From contig NC_045142.1 in NCBI RefSeq assembly GCF_008831285.2, positions 22,259,354 to 22,323,353 on the forward strand: a stretch of DNA of 64,000 bases, in the 5' to 3' direction. A model generated the notes under the pieces. It was not told where the DNA came from, made no database searches, and saw nothing but the letters and a program-made list of their open reading frames with translations. Below are positions 1-12,239 of this stretch, piece by piece (position 1 is the first letter of the stretch; each line of letters opens with the position of its first letter). This DNA comes from Nymphaea colorata (Eukaryota > Streptophyta > Magnoliopsida > Nymphaeales > Nymphaeaceae). Made by a program: the position numbers and the translations under genes.

Positions 1-970
1 AACCAGTCAAGTTCAAGGTGCATTTAGATGAGTTGTACTTAAGTAGCTCAACTCATTATGCAGTTCTAAGTCCAAACCGTTCATGGTTTGCTCCAAAAAG
101 TCTTCAGGATATCTTATTACGCCACAGAAACAGAAAGATAGAGATGATAATTCTGTTAACTTGGATCTTCTTATGTTTGATTAACTACAGTTACAACAAC
201 AGATATAATAATACTAGTAACAACTTGTGGCTTCTTGCAAAAATAATGGGGTTTACCCATATAATAGGGTGGTGAACTTTTTATGCAGAGAAGATTGATC
301 TGCTTTGAAATATTTGTGTTGCCAAATTTTCATGAGAAATGAAAGCTACTGAGAAGCTGCACCCCTAGCTATTATTCTTGTGCATCAGGATACTCAAGAG
401 CTTTAACAAGAAACACGAATGGATATATTTCTGCAGACAGATAAGGAGAAACTAAAAAACAGAGCAATTATTGCAGACTGCCTGTGCCTATCCGGGCGGA
501 ACAAATGGTTTAGGCAGAAGGCCAGACTTAGGCGGGGTCAGTCAGCGACAGCATCAGTCATGGGATTAAATCTGCAAACCAAAGCACAAGGTGGGCCTAG
601 CTAGAGAGAATCAAGGGAGGCAAATGAGTCAAACGCACTTGGATTCTGTGCATTTAGTGGGATTAGCTCCATAGTTGGTAAATAGGCAGTCAAAGGGATT
701 TTTGTAAATGGATGTCGATGAAAACCTGAGTTGAGTCCCAACTCTGCCATTTTATAATCTCAGCTTCCCATAGTGTTGTTCCTCAGAAATCCCTGGGTCT
801 TTGGAGGGTTCCTTGTCATTAAAATACAAGCTAAATGCCAAAAAGAGCTCTGTTAGGCTAATCCCAAAGATTATTATTGTAAACCATCTGATCAAAAACA
901 TCTCCATACAGATGCTCAAAATATTAGTTAAGAAGAAATGTAAGCATGAGCTTAACAAGCCTCCCTAGAA
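1..970. other. Intergenic flank, no gene recognised
   Basis: Short open frames occur on both strands, but none has a recognisable domain, splice context or sustained coding character. The right part is the 3' flank of the minus-strand zinc-ribbon gene, whose stop codon is at 971-973. Confidence 0.6.
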
Positions 971-2233
971 TTAGAGAGCAAAGTCCATTACACCAGGCAA
1001 AGGTTCACAAAGGCTTCTCCACTTGGCATCTTTCTCCTTGAGTGCTTCCATGCTCACCTCAAGCTCCTCCTTAGCCTTGTTCACCTTCTCCTTTGCCTTG
1101 GCCAATGCATCTTCTTTCGCCTCACAAGCATGTTTGGCCTTCTCCCTTGACCGTTCACCCATTATTAGCTGCTCTTTCTTCCTGGCTAGATCTTCTTCCG
1201 CTTTAATCCTAGCTCTCTTAGCCATCTCTTCCCTCTCCCTGGCCTCAGCCAGTGATGCTTCTGCTTCCTCCACCTGCATTGTGTAGGTTCCCACTTCTTC
1301 ATCAATGGATGCCTTCAATGCCATTGCTTCAGAAGTCTCACATTCAGCTGCATTCATGAAATTAAGAAACAATTCATGTGCAGATGTCCAGTTGGAAGCT
1401 AAAGACTGCTGGGAGATAACATCAGCAGCCTGTTTCTCCAAGTTCTCAAGAAGGGCACCCAATCCAGGATCAGTGATACCAAGGTCATCAAAATTTCGAA
1501 CAATTATTCTCCCATAAAACAAAAGATCACCCAGGTCCTCTGCATTAGCAACACAAGCCCGGATGAAGAAACCCTTCATCATCATCCGTAGTCCTTGCTT
1601 AAACAACTCATCGTGGGCTGCCTCCAATTTTCCAACTAATTGCTTTGAATTTGACATCTGCTCGACCGACTCCTCACTAGCTAATGGCATCCTTGTCTTG
1701 CTGTTATCACTTTCAGTCCCATTTCCCAGTTTATCAGCTTCCTGGAGCTGTGTTTTTTGGCAATCAAGACTGTCCTTGGAGTTGGAGTTGAAGTCATTCT
1801 TTGAAAGAGGAACAAGCGACATACATCCGATTTTAGAAATGTTTCCATTTTGTGTACTTGGTGAAACCTGTCCAGTTGTAGAAATCTTTCCAGGTTGTGT
1901 AGCAGGTGTAACCACAATTGAATGGCCTCGTCCAACATTCATGGTAAGTGGAATGTTTTTAGCAGCAAAGTTTTGCTTACAATGGCGGCACCGGAGTTGC
2001 TTATCCATGACAATCATATAGTATTTGTATCTCACACCGCACTTATCACACATAGTCCAGAAAGTAGGATCCTCCACTGTTGGACTCTCTGTCTGCTGCT
2101 CCTGTTCATCTGTGTCCATTTCCATTGCTTGATCTGGTGACCCACTTTGAGGCACCATTTCTTTGTTTGTCTGTCCAATGCTGCAAACCAATAGTCGGCG
2201 CTTCTTGGTCGGCTGTTCTTTGGGGTCTACCAT
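971..2233 (-). CDS. Zinc beta-ribbon / coiled-coil protein, 420 aa, single exon
   Basis: Predicted nuclear or chaperone-associated protein of unknown role. Residues 57-92 form a four-cysteine zinc ribbon (C62, C65, C82, C85; CX2C-X16-CX2C) opening with TFWTMC. This is the signature of the ribbon in plant DnaJ/DUF3444 proteins, and the DnaJ gene at 18044-21460 has the same spacing and a matching TFWSMC start. There is no J domain and no DUF3444 here. Basic KKRR at 10-13 could be a nuclear signal. Residues 100-195 are low-complexity, Ser/Asn rich. Residues 200-300 look folded and helical. Residues 315-405 are a highly charged Ala/Glu/Lys coiled coil. The start is the first ATG of a long frame without introns. 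A decayed paralogue at 6290-7145 (-) keeps the same N-terminal pattern, which supports this start. Function is inferred only from the ribbon. Confidence 0.82.
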   Translation of the reverse strand: MVDPKEQPTKKRRLLVCSIGQTNKEMVPQSGSPDQAMEMDTDEQEQQTESPTVEDPTFWTMCDKCGVRYKYYMIVMDKQLRCRHCKQNFAAKNIPLTMNVGRGHSIVVTPATQPGKISTTGQVSPSTQNGNISKIGCMSLVPLSKNDFNSNSKDSLDCQKTQLQEADKLGNGTESDNSKTRMPLASEESVEQMSNSKQLVGKLEAAHDELFKQGLRMMMKGFFIRACVANAEDLGDLLFYGRIIVRNFDDLGITDPGLGALLENLEKQAADVISQQSLASNWTSAHELFLNFMNAAECETSEAMALKASIDEEVGTYTMQVEEAEASLAEAREREEMAKRARIKAEEDLARKKEQLIMGERSREKAKHACEAKEDALAKAKEKVNKAKEELEVSMEALKEKDAKWRSLCEPLPGVMDFAL

Positions 2234-2467
2234 TTCTCAGACGCAGTCACAGTAGTAGCATGCCTTCCCTCCTTCTCACTGGCTTCAGTCGACAGAGTCA
2301 GCTAATCTCGGGACATCATTTTAAGCTAAAACCAAAATATTAATAGAAACTTTGAAGTGATCAATTCTTCAATACAAGAATCGTGAGCAACATGTACATC
2401 ACGACAGCAGGAGAAATAAAATTTTCTTTTCATCCATAGGAGGGCGAGAGAGAGAGAGATTTGAACT

Positions 2468-2539
<72 letters not shown>

Positions 2540-3119
2540 CAATAATGGCAGTTTAAAGTTTAAACCAATCTGAAACTGATCTCTCTGTATTCGTAAAACA
2601 GACTGCATTCATAAAGACAAACGAGGCCATTTTCTCATGGTGTTGTCCTCGTTTCGGGTTGATCCCAAGTTTTCTTCCTCGTCATCAATATCAAAGGAAA
2701 AAAAAAGGGGACAATTCTTCATGGACGGAGACAGCGTTAGCGAAAGGAGAAAACCCTGCATTCCAATGTGAGAGAGAGGGGGAAAGAGTGCGTTTCCTTT
2801 TTCTGGTAATGGTAGAAGAGAAGAGTTCCTTTGTTTCTTAAGAATGTTTTGCTGTAACGATTGATAGCCAAAGGTTAGCTTGCTGGCTCTTGTAACGGAA
2901 AGGGGATGGAAGACTCAACCGTGGATACAGCCGGCGCACGCTTCACGGAGGGGGAACTCCTTCACGCATGGGCCGACCGGAAACCGGTGGCCAGGAGGCT
3001 CTTAGGCCGTCCGTCGTTCTCGGGATCCCTATGGACGACGGCCGTTATAACGTTCGTCGTTCGGCCCTATCCCTAGCGCTCCTCTCCTCCATAGATAAAC
3101 GTCCTCCAAACCAACGATT
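2234..3119. other. 5' flank and putative promoter of the zinc-ribbon gene
   Basis: This is the upstream side of the minus-strand gene. It contains a TC then TA microsatellite (2472-2534) and purine-rich stretches, with a GC-richer segment around 2900-3090. No coding frame with support was seen. No TATA box could be assigned with confidence. Confidence 0.4.
2472..2534. repeat. (CT)n(TA)n compound microsatellite
   Basis: About 16 CT units run directly into about 16 TA units. It lies some 240 bp upstream of the zinc-ribbon gene start, so it is in the 5' UTR or promoter. Confidence 0.95.
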
Positions 3120-3239
3120 AGAAGAGAGTGTGTGAGAGAGAGCACCTGCGTTGTATATCCGGCTGGTTACAGCGCTGAGTTGCGTTCCCCACCCTGGTCT
3201 TCTCCTTATGAGACCCTGCAGTGATGCAAGATATCAGAG

Positions 3240-3610
3240 AGAGAAAAAGAGAGAGAGACCCAAGTTAGTGTGGAAGAAGAAGGGCAAGCAGATGGTCATG
3301 CAACAGAAAAAGAAACATGCAGTTTGCAGAGAGAGAGAGAGTTGAAGACAAAGGAGGAACGGGAGATCAAGAAAGCGAAAGAGAAGACGTGTAGTTACGG
3401 AGGGAGAGAGAGGGACAGAGAGACCAAGTTGATGGTGAAGTAAAAGATGGAAGAAACAGAAAGAAAACCGTGCAGTAAGAGACAGAGAGAGAGAGAGCAC
3501 GCTGGTGCTAAAGTAGAAGCAGTAGATGGGCAGAAACGAAAGTGAAACCTGCAGTTAATGGAGAGAGTGACTCGGAGAGAAACACACACACAGAGAGAGA
3601 GAGAGAGACA
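3240..3610. repeat. Degenerate GA-rich tandem repeat, unit ~75-80 bp
   Basis: Four to five diverged units each end in a GAGAGAGA run. They share fragments such as accaagtt, a cagatgg/agatgg core, agaaa, and a (c/g)tgcagtt-type segment before the GA run. The whole block is strongly purine-rich on the plus strand. Frames through it on both strands are composition artefacts. Confidence 0.55.
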
Positions 3611-4099
3611 CGGTGTTGAAGGAGGAGGAAGAAGAAGAAAAGAGGAGACCTATGGCCACCCTTTGAGGCTATTTAGACTATTGCATGGCCCGTACCCAAG
3701 TCAAAACATAGTCGTGCCAGGCCAAGCTCGGGATTAAGCAGGTACTGAGGTAAGCGTCCGGTCAGGTATCCGCTCGGTCCTGCTATATATTTTTGTTAAT
3801 CTTTCATATTTATGACCAAAGTTTTCAATGTCTCAATGTAATAAACCAATCTCAACACAAAATACAAATATTCAACATGCAAATTTAATATATATATCTA
3901 TATATATATATATATATTGCCAAAAGATTTAAGTTGGGGGCGACCGACTAATGGGTGAGTTTATCACCCTAACAAATGCTAGTCCAGCACAGGAGTCGGC
4001 TCATTAGTGCAATGTTATCGGCTCTTGATGCATGGCTCGATAATTTATTGAACTGGGCTTAGCCATTACTTTAGGCACGTAGGACTCTGATGCAAGAGC

Positions 4100-4265
4100 C
4101 GGCAAGGGCCATGGCACCACCTCTGATTTAGAAAAAAAATGAAATTTTACTTATAAATTTTAAAAATTTTAGTTTAACTTATATAAAAATTTTAAAAACT
4201 AATATTTTGAAACTATAGTTCGATCCCTCTGCAATAAAATTTTTTTAACTTTGCCCCTGTGCGGA
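4100..4265 (+). repeat. Dispersed AT-rich repeat, copy 1
   Basis: It begins near gggccatggcaccacc, continues through a block of aaattttactt / ttataaaaattttaaaa / atattttgaaac, and ends with a cccctc-ttt-gcccct segment. The same order is seen at 42565-42745, and in reverse orientation at 16010-16160 and 44285-44455. Which orientation is 'plus' is arbitrary. Class unknown. Confidence 0.5.
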
Positions 4266-4978
4266 ATGAAACCATGATCCTATCCTAGCACATTGTAGGC
4301 AGGGTAACCACCATTATGTCTTTTTTTTTTTTTTTTTTGAAATAATCACATGTTTTCAACTAAATTCATTCTAAAATCATATTTGGCATAGTTAAATTAA
4401 GTAAAAAAAAGCATATTGTCATATGCAGGTATGAAACGAGAATATCCTATTTAACTCAACATCTGCAAGGGAACATGTGCAACACTGCTTTAGCCAATTG
4501 GATCAGATCAGATGGGTATAGTGGAGGGAGATGGCATGGAGGTAAATACCTCAAAAAAACTGAAGCAACTAAGTTTTTTGTACTCACCATTTGCGTTCAG
4601 ATGAATAGAATAGCACTCACAAAAATCAAATTGACAACCTTTTAATGGTCTGCACTACACCCCTTGAGGCACATATGGATAGGTTTTGAAATTAAACAAA
4701 AGTTTGGATATCTTTAAAACAAAAAACTTAAAGTAATTTCATGCTTGGTGGAAGTAAAAAAAAAATAGAGAAAAACTTATCCTATGTAAACTTTTTCTAT
4801 TCAAAATATACGCCAATTGTAGACTATTTTCTCCTTTCTTTTGCCTCTTCTCTCAGGCTAATTTCATTTGACTGGTGAAACCAAACACAAACATAAAGAC
4901 CTATGATAGAAAAAATCTTCAACACTTCTTCCTTGGTAAAATTAAAGAAATATTATCTTGGAAGACCTAGGAGTTAAA

Positions 4979-5150
4979 ATTTTGCCAAAAAAAAAAATTT
5001 TTTTTTGATACTTGACGTGTAGTGCAAGCTTCAATCTAGGCAACAAAACTCCATTTGATCCTGGGGTCACTTAGTCAAAATTTTGCCAAAAAAAAATGAT
5101 ACTTGACGTGTAGTGCGAGCTTCAATCTAAGCAACAAAACGCAATTTGAT
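4979..5150. repeat. Imperfect tandem duplication, unit ~90-100 bp
   Basis: Two copies share ttttgccaaaaaaa, tgatacttgacgtgtagtgc, gagcttcaatct and gcaacaaaac. The unit length differs mainly through the poly-A/poly-T run. Confidence 0.8.
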
Positions 5151-6289
5151 CTTGAATTGAACTGTACCATGAAAATAGAACTAAAGTTCAGATTTGTTAA
5201 AAAAAGTTCCATCTCCTAACAAACAGAAAACTTCTGTGCAGAAACCTTTTACGTGGTTGTGAAACTTTAATACCATAAATAAAGTCCCACCAGAACAAAA
5301 TTGGCTTGCTGCCATGGCTAGTGCCGGTGGAAAACACGGTGGCCTTAGGGGAGGCCACCGCTATAAATTCACAGTGAATTTTTAGGATTTTTTTTATTTC
5401 ATTTCACAGTGAAGTGTTCAGCTTTTACAAAGAGGTTCCAAAAAGAGCTCTACGCTGTCGTGCTCCTCTCATCAGTAGGCAGTAGTGCTGAGCCTTTCTC
5501 TTCCTCCTTAGCTTCTCCCTTCCCCTCTCTTATCACCTTCCACCTGACCCAAGAGCCTTCAAAAGCTTAAACACTTCCCTTTTGCCTGGTGCTTCCTTGA
5601 CCAGCAATCGGCAGCCAAAGAGGGCCGTGAAGATTGTACTTTAGTTCCATGCATAAACAAACAAACATGAAACTAAAAGTTCTTAGAACTATATAACTCC
5701 ATTCCATTAAACAAAATGAGGTAATACAGAATGTAGAACAAAACTTCACCTGGTACTAAATACCCATAACTTTTTACTCGAGTATTTAGTTCCAACAATT
5801 CAAACGAGCCCTTAGTATATGAAAGTTGCAACACTTACTAAGAAAAATACAAAAAAGGGTCTCCTTTTTGCAATTATAGAAAAAAGTCTGGTTTAAAATG
5901 AAATTTTCCTAAAATTTTGAAGCCCCATAGTTGATAAGGAGCAATTGCCTACAGGTAAAGGGTGTCATGCTCCATTATTTTCCTCCCCAAATGGTACTAT
6001 TACTCTTCATAGCAGCAACTGCTCCACTCATATGTAAACATTGTTTCTTCTTATGTTTATTTATTGTGTAAGTAAGTTTTATTTATTTATTTATTGTGTA
6101 AGTGAGCCCAAGCACAATCAGAATCATTTATGTTAACAAGTCAATCTCTAGTAGTTCTAGGCCAGATCAAGTTCGGCCCTTCAGCCCTATAGGAGGAGTA
6201 TTTCATTTTACCAGGCTCAATACCTTGGACAAGTTCAAGGAAATTTACTCTTAAACAATTAATGGTAGAAAATTGAGAGAAAAACTAGC

Positions 6290-7145
6290 AAATGATGCCT
6301 CCTTGGCATCTCTTCCTTCTCGTTTGCCTCAGCTAATGATGCCTCCGACTCTCTTCACCTTCACCGCACACCCTGACTCAGCCACTTCTTTTTCTGCAGA
6401 TGTTACCAAAGTCAATCAGCCACTTGTTCTTCCGCAAATGTCACCAAAGCCAGTGCTTCAGATTCTCAGAAGTCACGTGATCACCTGAAGTCACTTGGTT
6501 TAACAAATTACAAAGGACGATCATCCTATAGAAATTAATAGAACGTCAGATCACTAAGCTGTTCCGCATCAGCAGCCTGAGCCAGCTGCAGAAACCACTT
6601 CATCAACTGTGGACCTTGTTTAAATAAGTCATCACCATTGGCGTGCACCTAATTTTGCATGCAATTGCTTCGGCTTGATGGTCTTATCACTCAACTGTTT
6701 GCCATGCAAATCCATCTTAATTGAGCTCTGATTGCCCTCGATTTCCGGCTTCTGGTTCTCAGGTTCATGATGCTCAGTTATTTGAGAATCAGCAATTCAC
6801 ATATTTGCCGTGGTGCAAGCAAGACTTGTTCAGTTGTTCAGATACCACAGAAGCAGTTGCATGATCTCCTCCATGGTTGGTGGTCAATGGAATCTCACGG
6901 ATTATTTTGACCCGAACAATGAGGAAGTACTTGTATTTTACATTGCATTTGTTGCGCTTGGTCTAGAAGGTAGGAGCTTCCAAAATTGCAGCCCTTCTCT
7001 GGTTCTCCTGTGTGCCTGTGCCCATGCTCTGTGCTTGAATTGGAGATTTCCCTGCAAAATTTAGCGAGTGACTGCCTCTTCATGTGGTGATGGCTGCTAC
7101 CAATATCCCAGGCTTCTTGCTCAGGTGTTTCTTGCCATCTACCAT
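6290..7145 (-). pseudogene. Decayed paralogue of the 971-2233 zinc-ribbon gene
   Basis: Read on the minus strand from the ATG at 7145, the first residues follow the functional gene (MVD-K...KK) and later segments match in order: the zinc ribbon, an IPLT-N segment, the helical part and the start of the coiled coil. Damage is clear. The Trp codon of the ribbon's TFW motif is TAG; the first Cys of the ribbon is Arg; and a deletion of about a dozen codons removes the second CX2C pair. Further stops and indels follow, and the coiled coil is cut short near 6290. Isolated open frames in this interval (for example 6810-7064 +) are shadows. The copy looks old and non-functional as this kind of protein. 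Confidence 0.85.
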
Positions 7146-8000
7146 TTGAAGTGCAATCAGTGATTAGTTTCTATGCCATTCTTCTAAGGTGCTTTCAAAG
7201 TACCAGATTCATTGGTCATCCAGCACTCTTCCTGTGTATTGTCTTTAGAAGCTAAATTCTACATGCCAAGTGTATTGTGAAAAGCCTACGTCCTCGAAAA
7301 TTTTGAAAATAACTGTTTTCAGCAGAGAGAAAACAATTTGCAAAGATACATTAATGAACTCAATAATATCTCAACAAACGAATGGATCATCGATAATGTG
7401 CAGCACAACAAGTCCCATTAAGAGAGAAAGAGAAGAGAGAGAGCTCCATTGTTCGGGGGTTAAACAAAGAGTGAGAAAGGGAAAGAATCTGTAAATGTGT
7501 GCGTGTTTCACCATAAGATGTGTGGGAGATAGTTGAAACCCCCATTTTAGGCTGGTTTAACCAGTTGTCATCTTAAAAACACATACTTTCTAGTTGGATT
7601 TTTTGGAAGAACTAGGAACAGACATGAAGTGAACTCGTTCAAAGCAATTTATATAAAGCCCTAAAAACCCAACAATGCCCACTTCCCTGTACCTCACAAA
7701 CTCCTGTTCTTCATATCCCGAAAACATCATTTCTTACCTGCATCAAAAAACAAGAAAGCCAGCGGCACAAGCCAATGCATGAGAGAGAGAAAGAGAGCGA
7801 GAGACAAATGGGGGACCTTTGCTGTTTGCGCACCGTCTGGCTAGTGGCTGCGGCGACAGAACTCAGAATGACAAACGTTTTGACCTCTGCTCATCGGTTC
7901 CGCCTGAAACCCTCGATGCATTCAGAGGAAGAGGAAGAGAGAGAGGAGATGGTGGTGGACCAGTGGTTTTCCGTTCGGGAGAGGTAGAGTGACCGGAGAG
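7146..8000. other. Flank upstream of the pseudogene, interrupted by a Copia element
   Basis: No gene recognised. GA-rich stretches resemble the 5' flank of the functional paralogue only weakly. The last five bases (7996-8000, GAGAG) are the left target-site duplication of the Copia element. Confidence 0.5.
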
Positions 8001-8253
8001 TGTCAGTGTATGGAACTTGATCCATACTGGACACTCATAGGCAATACCGTGGATTTCACCCTAATCCTTATGTTGAGAGGAGGGCCGCAATTTTTTGTGC
8101 TTCTTCTCTGAAAGTGTATGTGTTCTTTTGTGAGGGAATAGTAAAGATCTGTGTGACAGTGGACGTAGGAAGTTATTGCTACAAATCACGTAAATCTGTA
8201 TCTTCTAACCCCCTCTTGAGAGTGCGTGAAAAGAGTTTGTATTGTTCCTAACA
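8001..8253 (+). repeat. 5' LTR of degenerate Copia element
   Basis: It is 253 bp, begins TGTC and ends ACA. It matches 12240-12505 over its length with many substitutions; the 3' copy has an extra cttctttgttg-type segment near its end. A short inverted repeat (GTATGGA...TCCATAC, 8008-8027) lies just inside the start. Confidence 0.93.
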
Positions 8254-8255
8254 AC

Positions 8256-8267
8256 TGGTATCAGAGT
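8256..8267 (+). other. Primer-binding site (initiator tRNA-Met type)
   Basis: tggtatcagagt follows the 5' LTR by two bases. The usual plant Copia site is tggtatcagagc, complementary to the 3' end of initiator tRNA-Met. Confidence 0.9.
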
Positions 8268-8291
8268 CAACGTTCGTTCGCGATAAGAACA

Positions 8292-11200
8292 ATGGCACTG
8301 GAAGAAGGAAAAGTCAGAATCGAGAAGTTCGATGGTAAAGACTTTGGATTCTGAAAGATGCAGATCGATGACTACTTGTATCAGAAGAAACTGCATGAAC
8401 TGCTCATGGGAGCGAAGCCCGCAACAATGGCTGATGCAAATTGGCAGTTGTTGGATAGACAAGCCAGATCCGGTTGACGCTGGCCAGAAACGTCGCCTTC
8501 AACATTGTTGACGAGAAGACGACAGCAAGTTTGATGAAGACGCTAACAGATATGTACGAAAAACTCTCTGCTTCGAATAAGGTATATTTAATGTGTCGAT
8601 TATTTAATTTGAAAATGGTTGAAGGTGCTTCTGTTACGGATCACATAAATGAGTTCAATGTTATTACTTCTCAATTATGTTTTGTGGATATTAAATTTGA
8701 TGATGAGGTTCAAGCCATGATATTATTGTCATCTCTACCGGAGAGTTGGAGTGTCACTGTGACCGCCATGAGTAGTTCATTGGGGTCAAGTAAATTGAAG
8801 TTTAGTGGCGTTCGAGATTTAATACTTAGTGAGGACATTCGCAGAAGGGAAGCAGAAAAACCTCTCTGTTCTGCCCTAAATGTTCAAAATAGGGGCAGAA
8901 CTAATCAATGCTACCAAGAGCGTGGAAGGTCCAAATCTAAGGGAATGAGTCAATCCAAACCTCGAAGTGATAACTGTTGGAACTGTGGTAAGCCAGGACA
9001 CTAGAAAAGAGATTACAGGTTGTTGTAGAAGAAGAACCCAAATCGTGAAGATGATTCAGCAAATGCAGAAGATATAGCTAATGCACTTGCTTTGAGTGTA
9101 CACAGTTCCATAGAGTTTTGGATTTTAGATTCTGGTGCTTCTTTTCATTCGACGTATTCTAATGAAAGTATGCACAACTATGTTGCAGGAAAATTTGGCA
9201 GAATATACCTTGCAGATGATGAACCTCTGGATATTGTAGGGAAAGGTGAGGTTCACATTAAAATGCAGAATGGACATGTGTGGAAGTTAAAAAATGTCAG
9301 ACATGTCCCAGGGTTGAAGAGGAATCTCATTTCGGTCGGGTAGTTAGATGACGAAAGCTATGTTACTACCTTTGTTGGCTGATCTTGGAAGATAACGAAA
9401 GGTGCTATGGTTATAACACGAGGTCACAAACTTGACACATTGTACATGACCGCAGATATGAAAGACACAGTGGTTGTGGCAAAATGTGAAAATAAATTTT
9501 TGTTATGGCATTGCAGGCTTGGGCATATGAGTGAAAAGGGAATGAAGACCATGATAACAAATAACAAGTTGCATGACTTGAAATATGTAGACATTGGGCT
9601 ATGTGAAGACTGTGTCTTCAGGAAACAGAAAATTGTCAGCTTCTCCAAAATTGGACGGCCTCCAAAGAAGGAAAAGTTAGAGTTTGTGTATACTGATGTT
9701 TGGGGACCAGCTTTAGTTCGTTCTCTTGGAGGATCCCTATACTATGTCACATTTATTGATGATTGTACCAGAAAGGTATGAGTCTAATTTGTCAAACATA
9801 AATATGACGTATTCAATGTTTTTAAAGGTAAAATGCAGAAGTTGAAAATCAGACCGAAAAGAAGATTAAATGTCTGCGGTCAGACAATAGAAGTGAATAT
9901 GACAGCAAAGTGTTTAAAAACTTTTGTGCAGATCATGAGATTCGAACACAGAGGACAATACCTAAAAAACCACAACCAAATGGGGTTGCTGAAAGAATTA
10001 ACAGAACCCTTTGTGAAAGAGCAATGAGCATGAGACTGCATTCAGGCTTGCCAAAGATGTTTTGGGCTGATGCAATCAGTAATGCTGCATACTTAAAAAA
10101 TCATGGGTCTTCTATTCCTTTGGACTATAGGATACCTGAAGAAGCATGGATCAACAAGGAGGTAAATCTTGCACACTTAAGAGTCTTTGGTTGTGTTTCT
10201 TATATACATATAGACTCAGATAAAAGGGATAAATTAGATCCTAAATCCAAGAAATGTTATTTCATTGGTTATGAAAATGATGAGTTTGAGTATCGTTTTT
10301 GGGATGATAAAGCGAAGAAAATTATAGACATAATGACGTAGTGTTCAATGAAATGGCTCTGTATAAAGACAAAGATAGTCTTATGTCTGAGAAGAATGAA
10401 CATCATGACATAAGTGAAGACATTATAGAACTTGAAGATATCTCTGAAGATGATGTTGCAATTAAAACTCAAGTTGAAAACAGTTAGATGGAACAAGAGC
10501 CAAGCACATCCCAACCTCCATTGAGGAAATCAAGTAGAAGGCCAAGACCAAATCGAATGTATTCTCCTTACTTACATTACTTATTGTTAACTGATGCTGG
10601 AGAAACCCGAGTGTTTTGATGAAACAATGCAGGTTACAGATTCAGTCAAGTGAGAGTTAGCTATGAAAGAAGAGATAGATTCTCTACATGCTAACAGGAC
10701 ATGAAAATTAACTGAGGTTCCTTGTGGGAAGAAAGCATTGCAAAACAAATGGGTATACAAAATTAAAGAAGAAGGAGATAGAAGGAAAATGTATAAAGCA
10801 AGGTTAGTAGTGAAAGGTTTTCAACAAAAAGAATGTATAAATTATACAGAAATTTTCTTTCTTGTTGTAAAACTAACTATTATAAGATTGGTATTAAGTT
10901 TAGTTGCAGCTGAAAATTTATATTTGGAGCAACTAGATGTAAAAACTGCATTCTTTCATGGAGATTTGGAGGAATATATTTATATGGTGCAACCTGAAGG
11001 TTTTCAGGTACTAAGAAAGAAAAACCTTGTATGCAAGTTAGAGAAGAGTATCTATGGTTTGAAGCAGACACTGAAACAGTGGTACAAAAAGTTTGATAAC
11101 TTCATGGGACAAAATGTCTTTAAGAAGTGTGATATGGATCACTGTTGTTATTTCAAGAACCTTCATAGTTGTTATATCATTTTACTATTATATGTGGATG

Positions 11201-12164
11201 ATATGCTTATTGTAGACTCAAATTTGCAAGAGAACAATTCTTTGGAAGAACAACTATCAAATGAGTTTGATGCTCCTTTGATATGAAAGATCTAGGCGCT
11301 GCGAAACAAATCCTCGGGATGAGAATTAGTAAGGATAGTAAGACATGTGCCTTAAATTTGTCTCAACAAAATTATATTGAGAAAATCTTGTGCAAGTTTA
11401 AGATGGAATATGCTAAACCTGTTAGTACGTCTCTTGCTAATCATTTCAAATTGTTCAAGGATTTGTCACCTAAGACATATCAAGAACATGAAGAAATGTC
11501 AAAGATTTCATATGGTTCAGCAGTAGGTAGCTTGATGTATGTTATAGTATGCACCAGACCAGACATAGCACAAGCAGTGGCAGCAGTGAGCAGATACATG
11601 GTTGAGCCTGAGAAGAAACATTGGGAGGTTGTGAAGTGGATATTACGATATTTGAAAGGAACTTCAGGTATGAGCCTTTGCTTTAATAAAAATGAATTAC
11701 TTTTGCATGACTTTGTAGATGCAAATTTGGGTGGTGATCTTGAGAGTAAGAGGAGTACTACTGGGTATATTTACACCCTAGGAGGAACCTATGTAAGTTG
11801 GGTTTCACAGCTTCAAAAGGTTGTTGCGTTGTGTACTACTAAAGCTGAATATATTGCAATTACAGAAGTCAGTAAAGAGATGATTTGGCTAAAGGCTATT
11901 GTAAAAGAATTGCATGTAAAGAAAAAGAAGAGTGTTCTCTCTTGTGAAAGTCAAAGTACAATTCATTTAGTCAAGAATCCAGTGTTTCATGCTAGAACAA
12001 AGCATATTGAATTGAAGTATCATTTTATTAAAGACTTGTTAGAAGAGAAGATATTATCTCTTGTAAAGGTTCGTGGAACAGAGAATCCAGCAGACATGTT
12101 GACAAAGCCAGTGACTGTTGAGAAGCTGAGGTTATGTGTAACCTCAGTTAGTCTCCAAGGTTGA
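8292..12164 (+). pseudogene. Broken Copia gag-pol polyprotein
   Basis: From the ATG at 8292 the frame stops at codon 21, where TGA stands in place of a likely Trp. Gag resumes at 8474-9004. Its zinc knuckle begins CWNCGKPGH, but the next codon is TAG and the last Cys is Tyr. The protease has DSGAS (about 9130). The integrase has a zinc-binding start (WHCRLGH...CEDC, 9407-9640) and is interrupted near 9780. The reverse transcriptase lies in 10738-11286 with YVDDM. RNase H follows in 11283-12164 and ends with the typical T-KHIE...ADMLTKP tail. At least five frame breaks separate these blocks. Related intact elements carry one uninterrupted frame. Confidence 0.93.
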
Positions 12165-12228
12165 TTGATGAGGAGGCGTCACACAGGTTGAGCATGTAAT
12201 CTACAAGCACTTGGATGGATCAAATTTT

Positions 12229-12239
12229 AAGTGGGAGAT
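12229..12239 (+). other. Polypurine tract before the 3' LTR
   Basis: aagtgggagat-type purine run directly before the TGTT start of the 3' LTR. This is the expected plus-strand priming site. Confidence 0.8.

Larger units (their letters stand above)
3661..6289. other. AT-rich intergenic region
   Basis: No gene recognised. It holds one copy of a dispersed AT-rich repeat (about 4100-4265), an imperfect tandem duplication (4979-5150), poly-A/T tracts and short TA runs (around 3890-3917). Confidence 0.5.
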
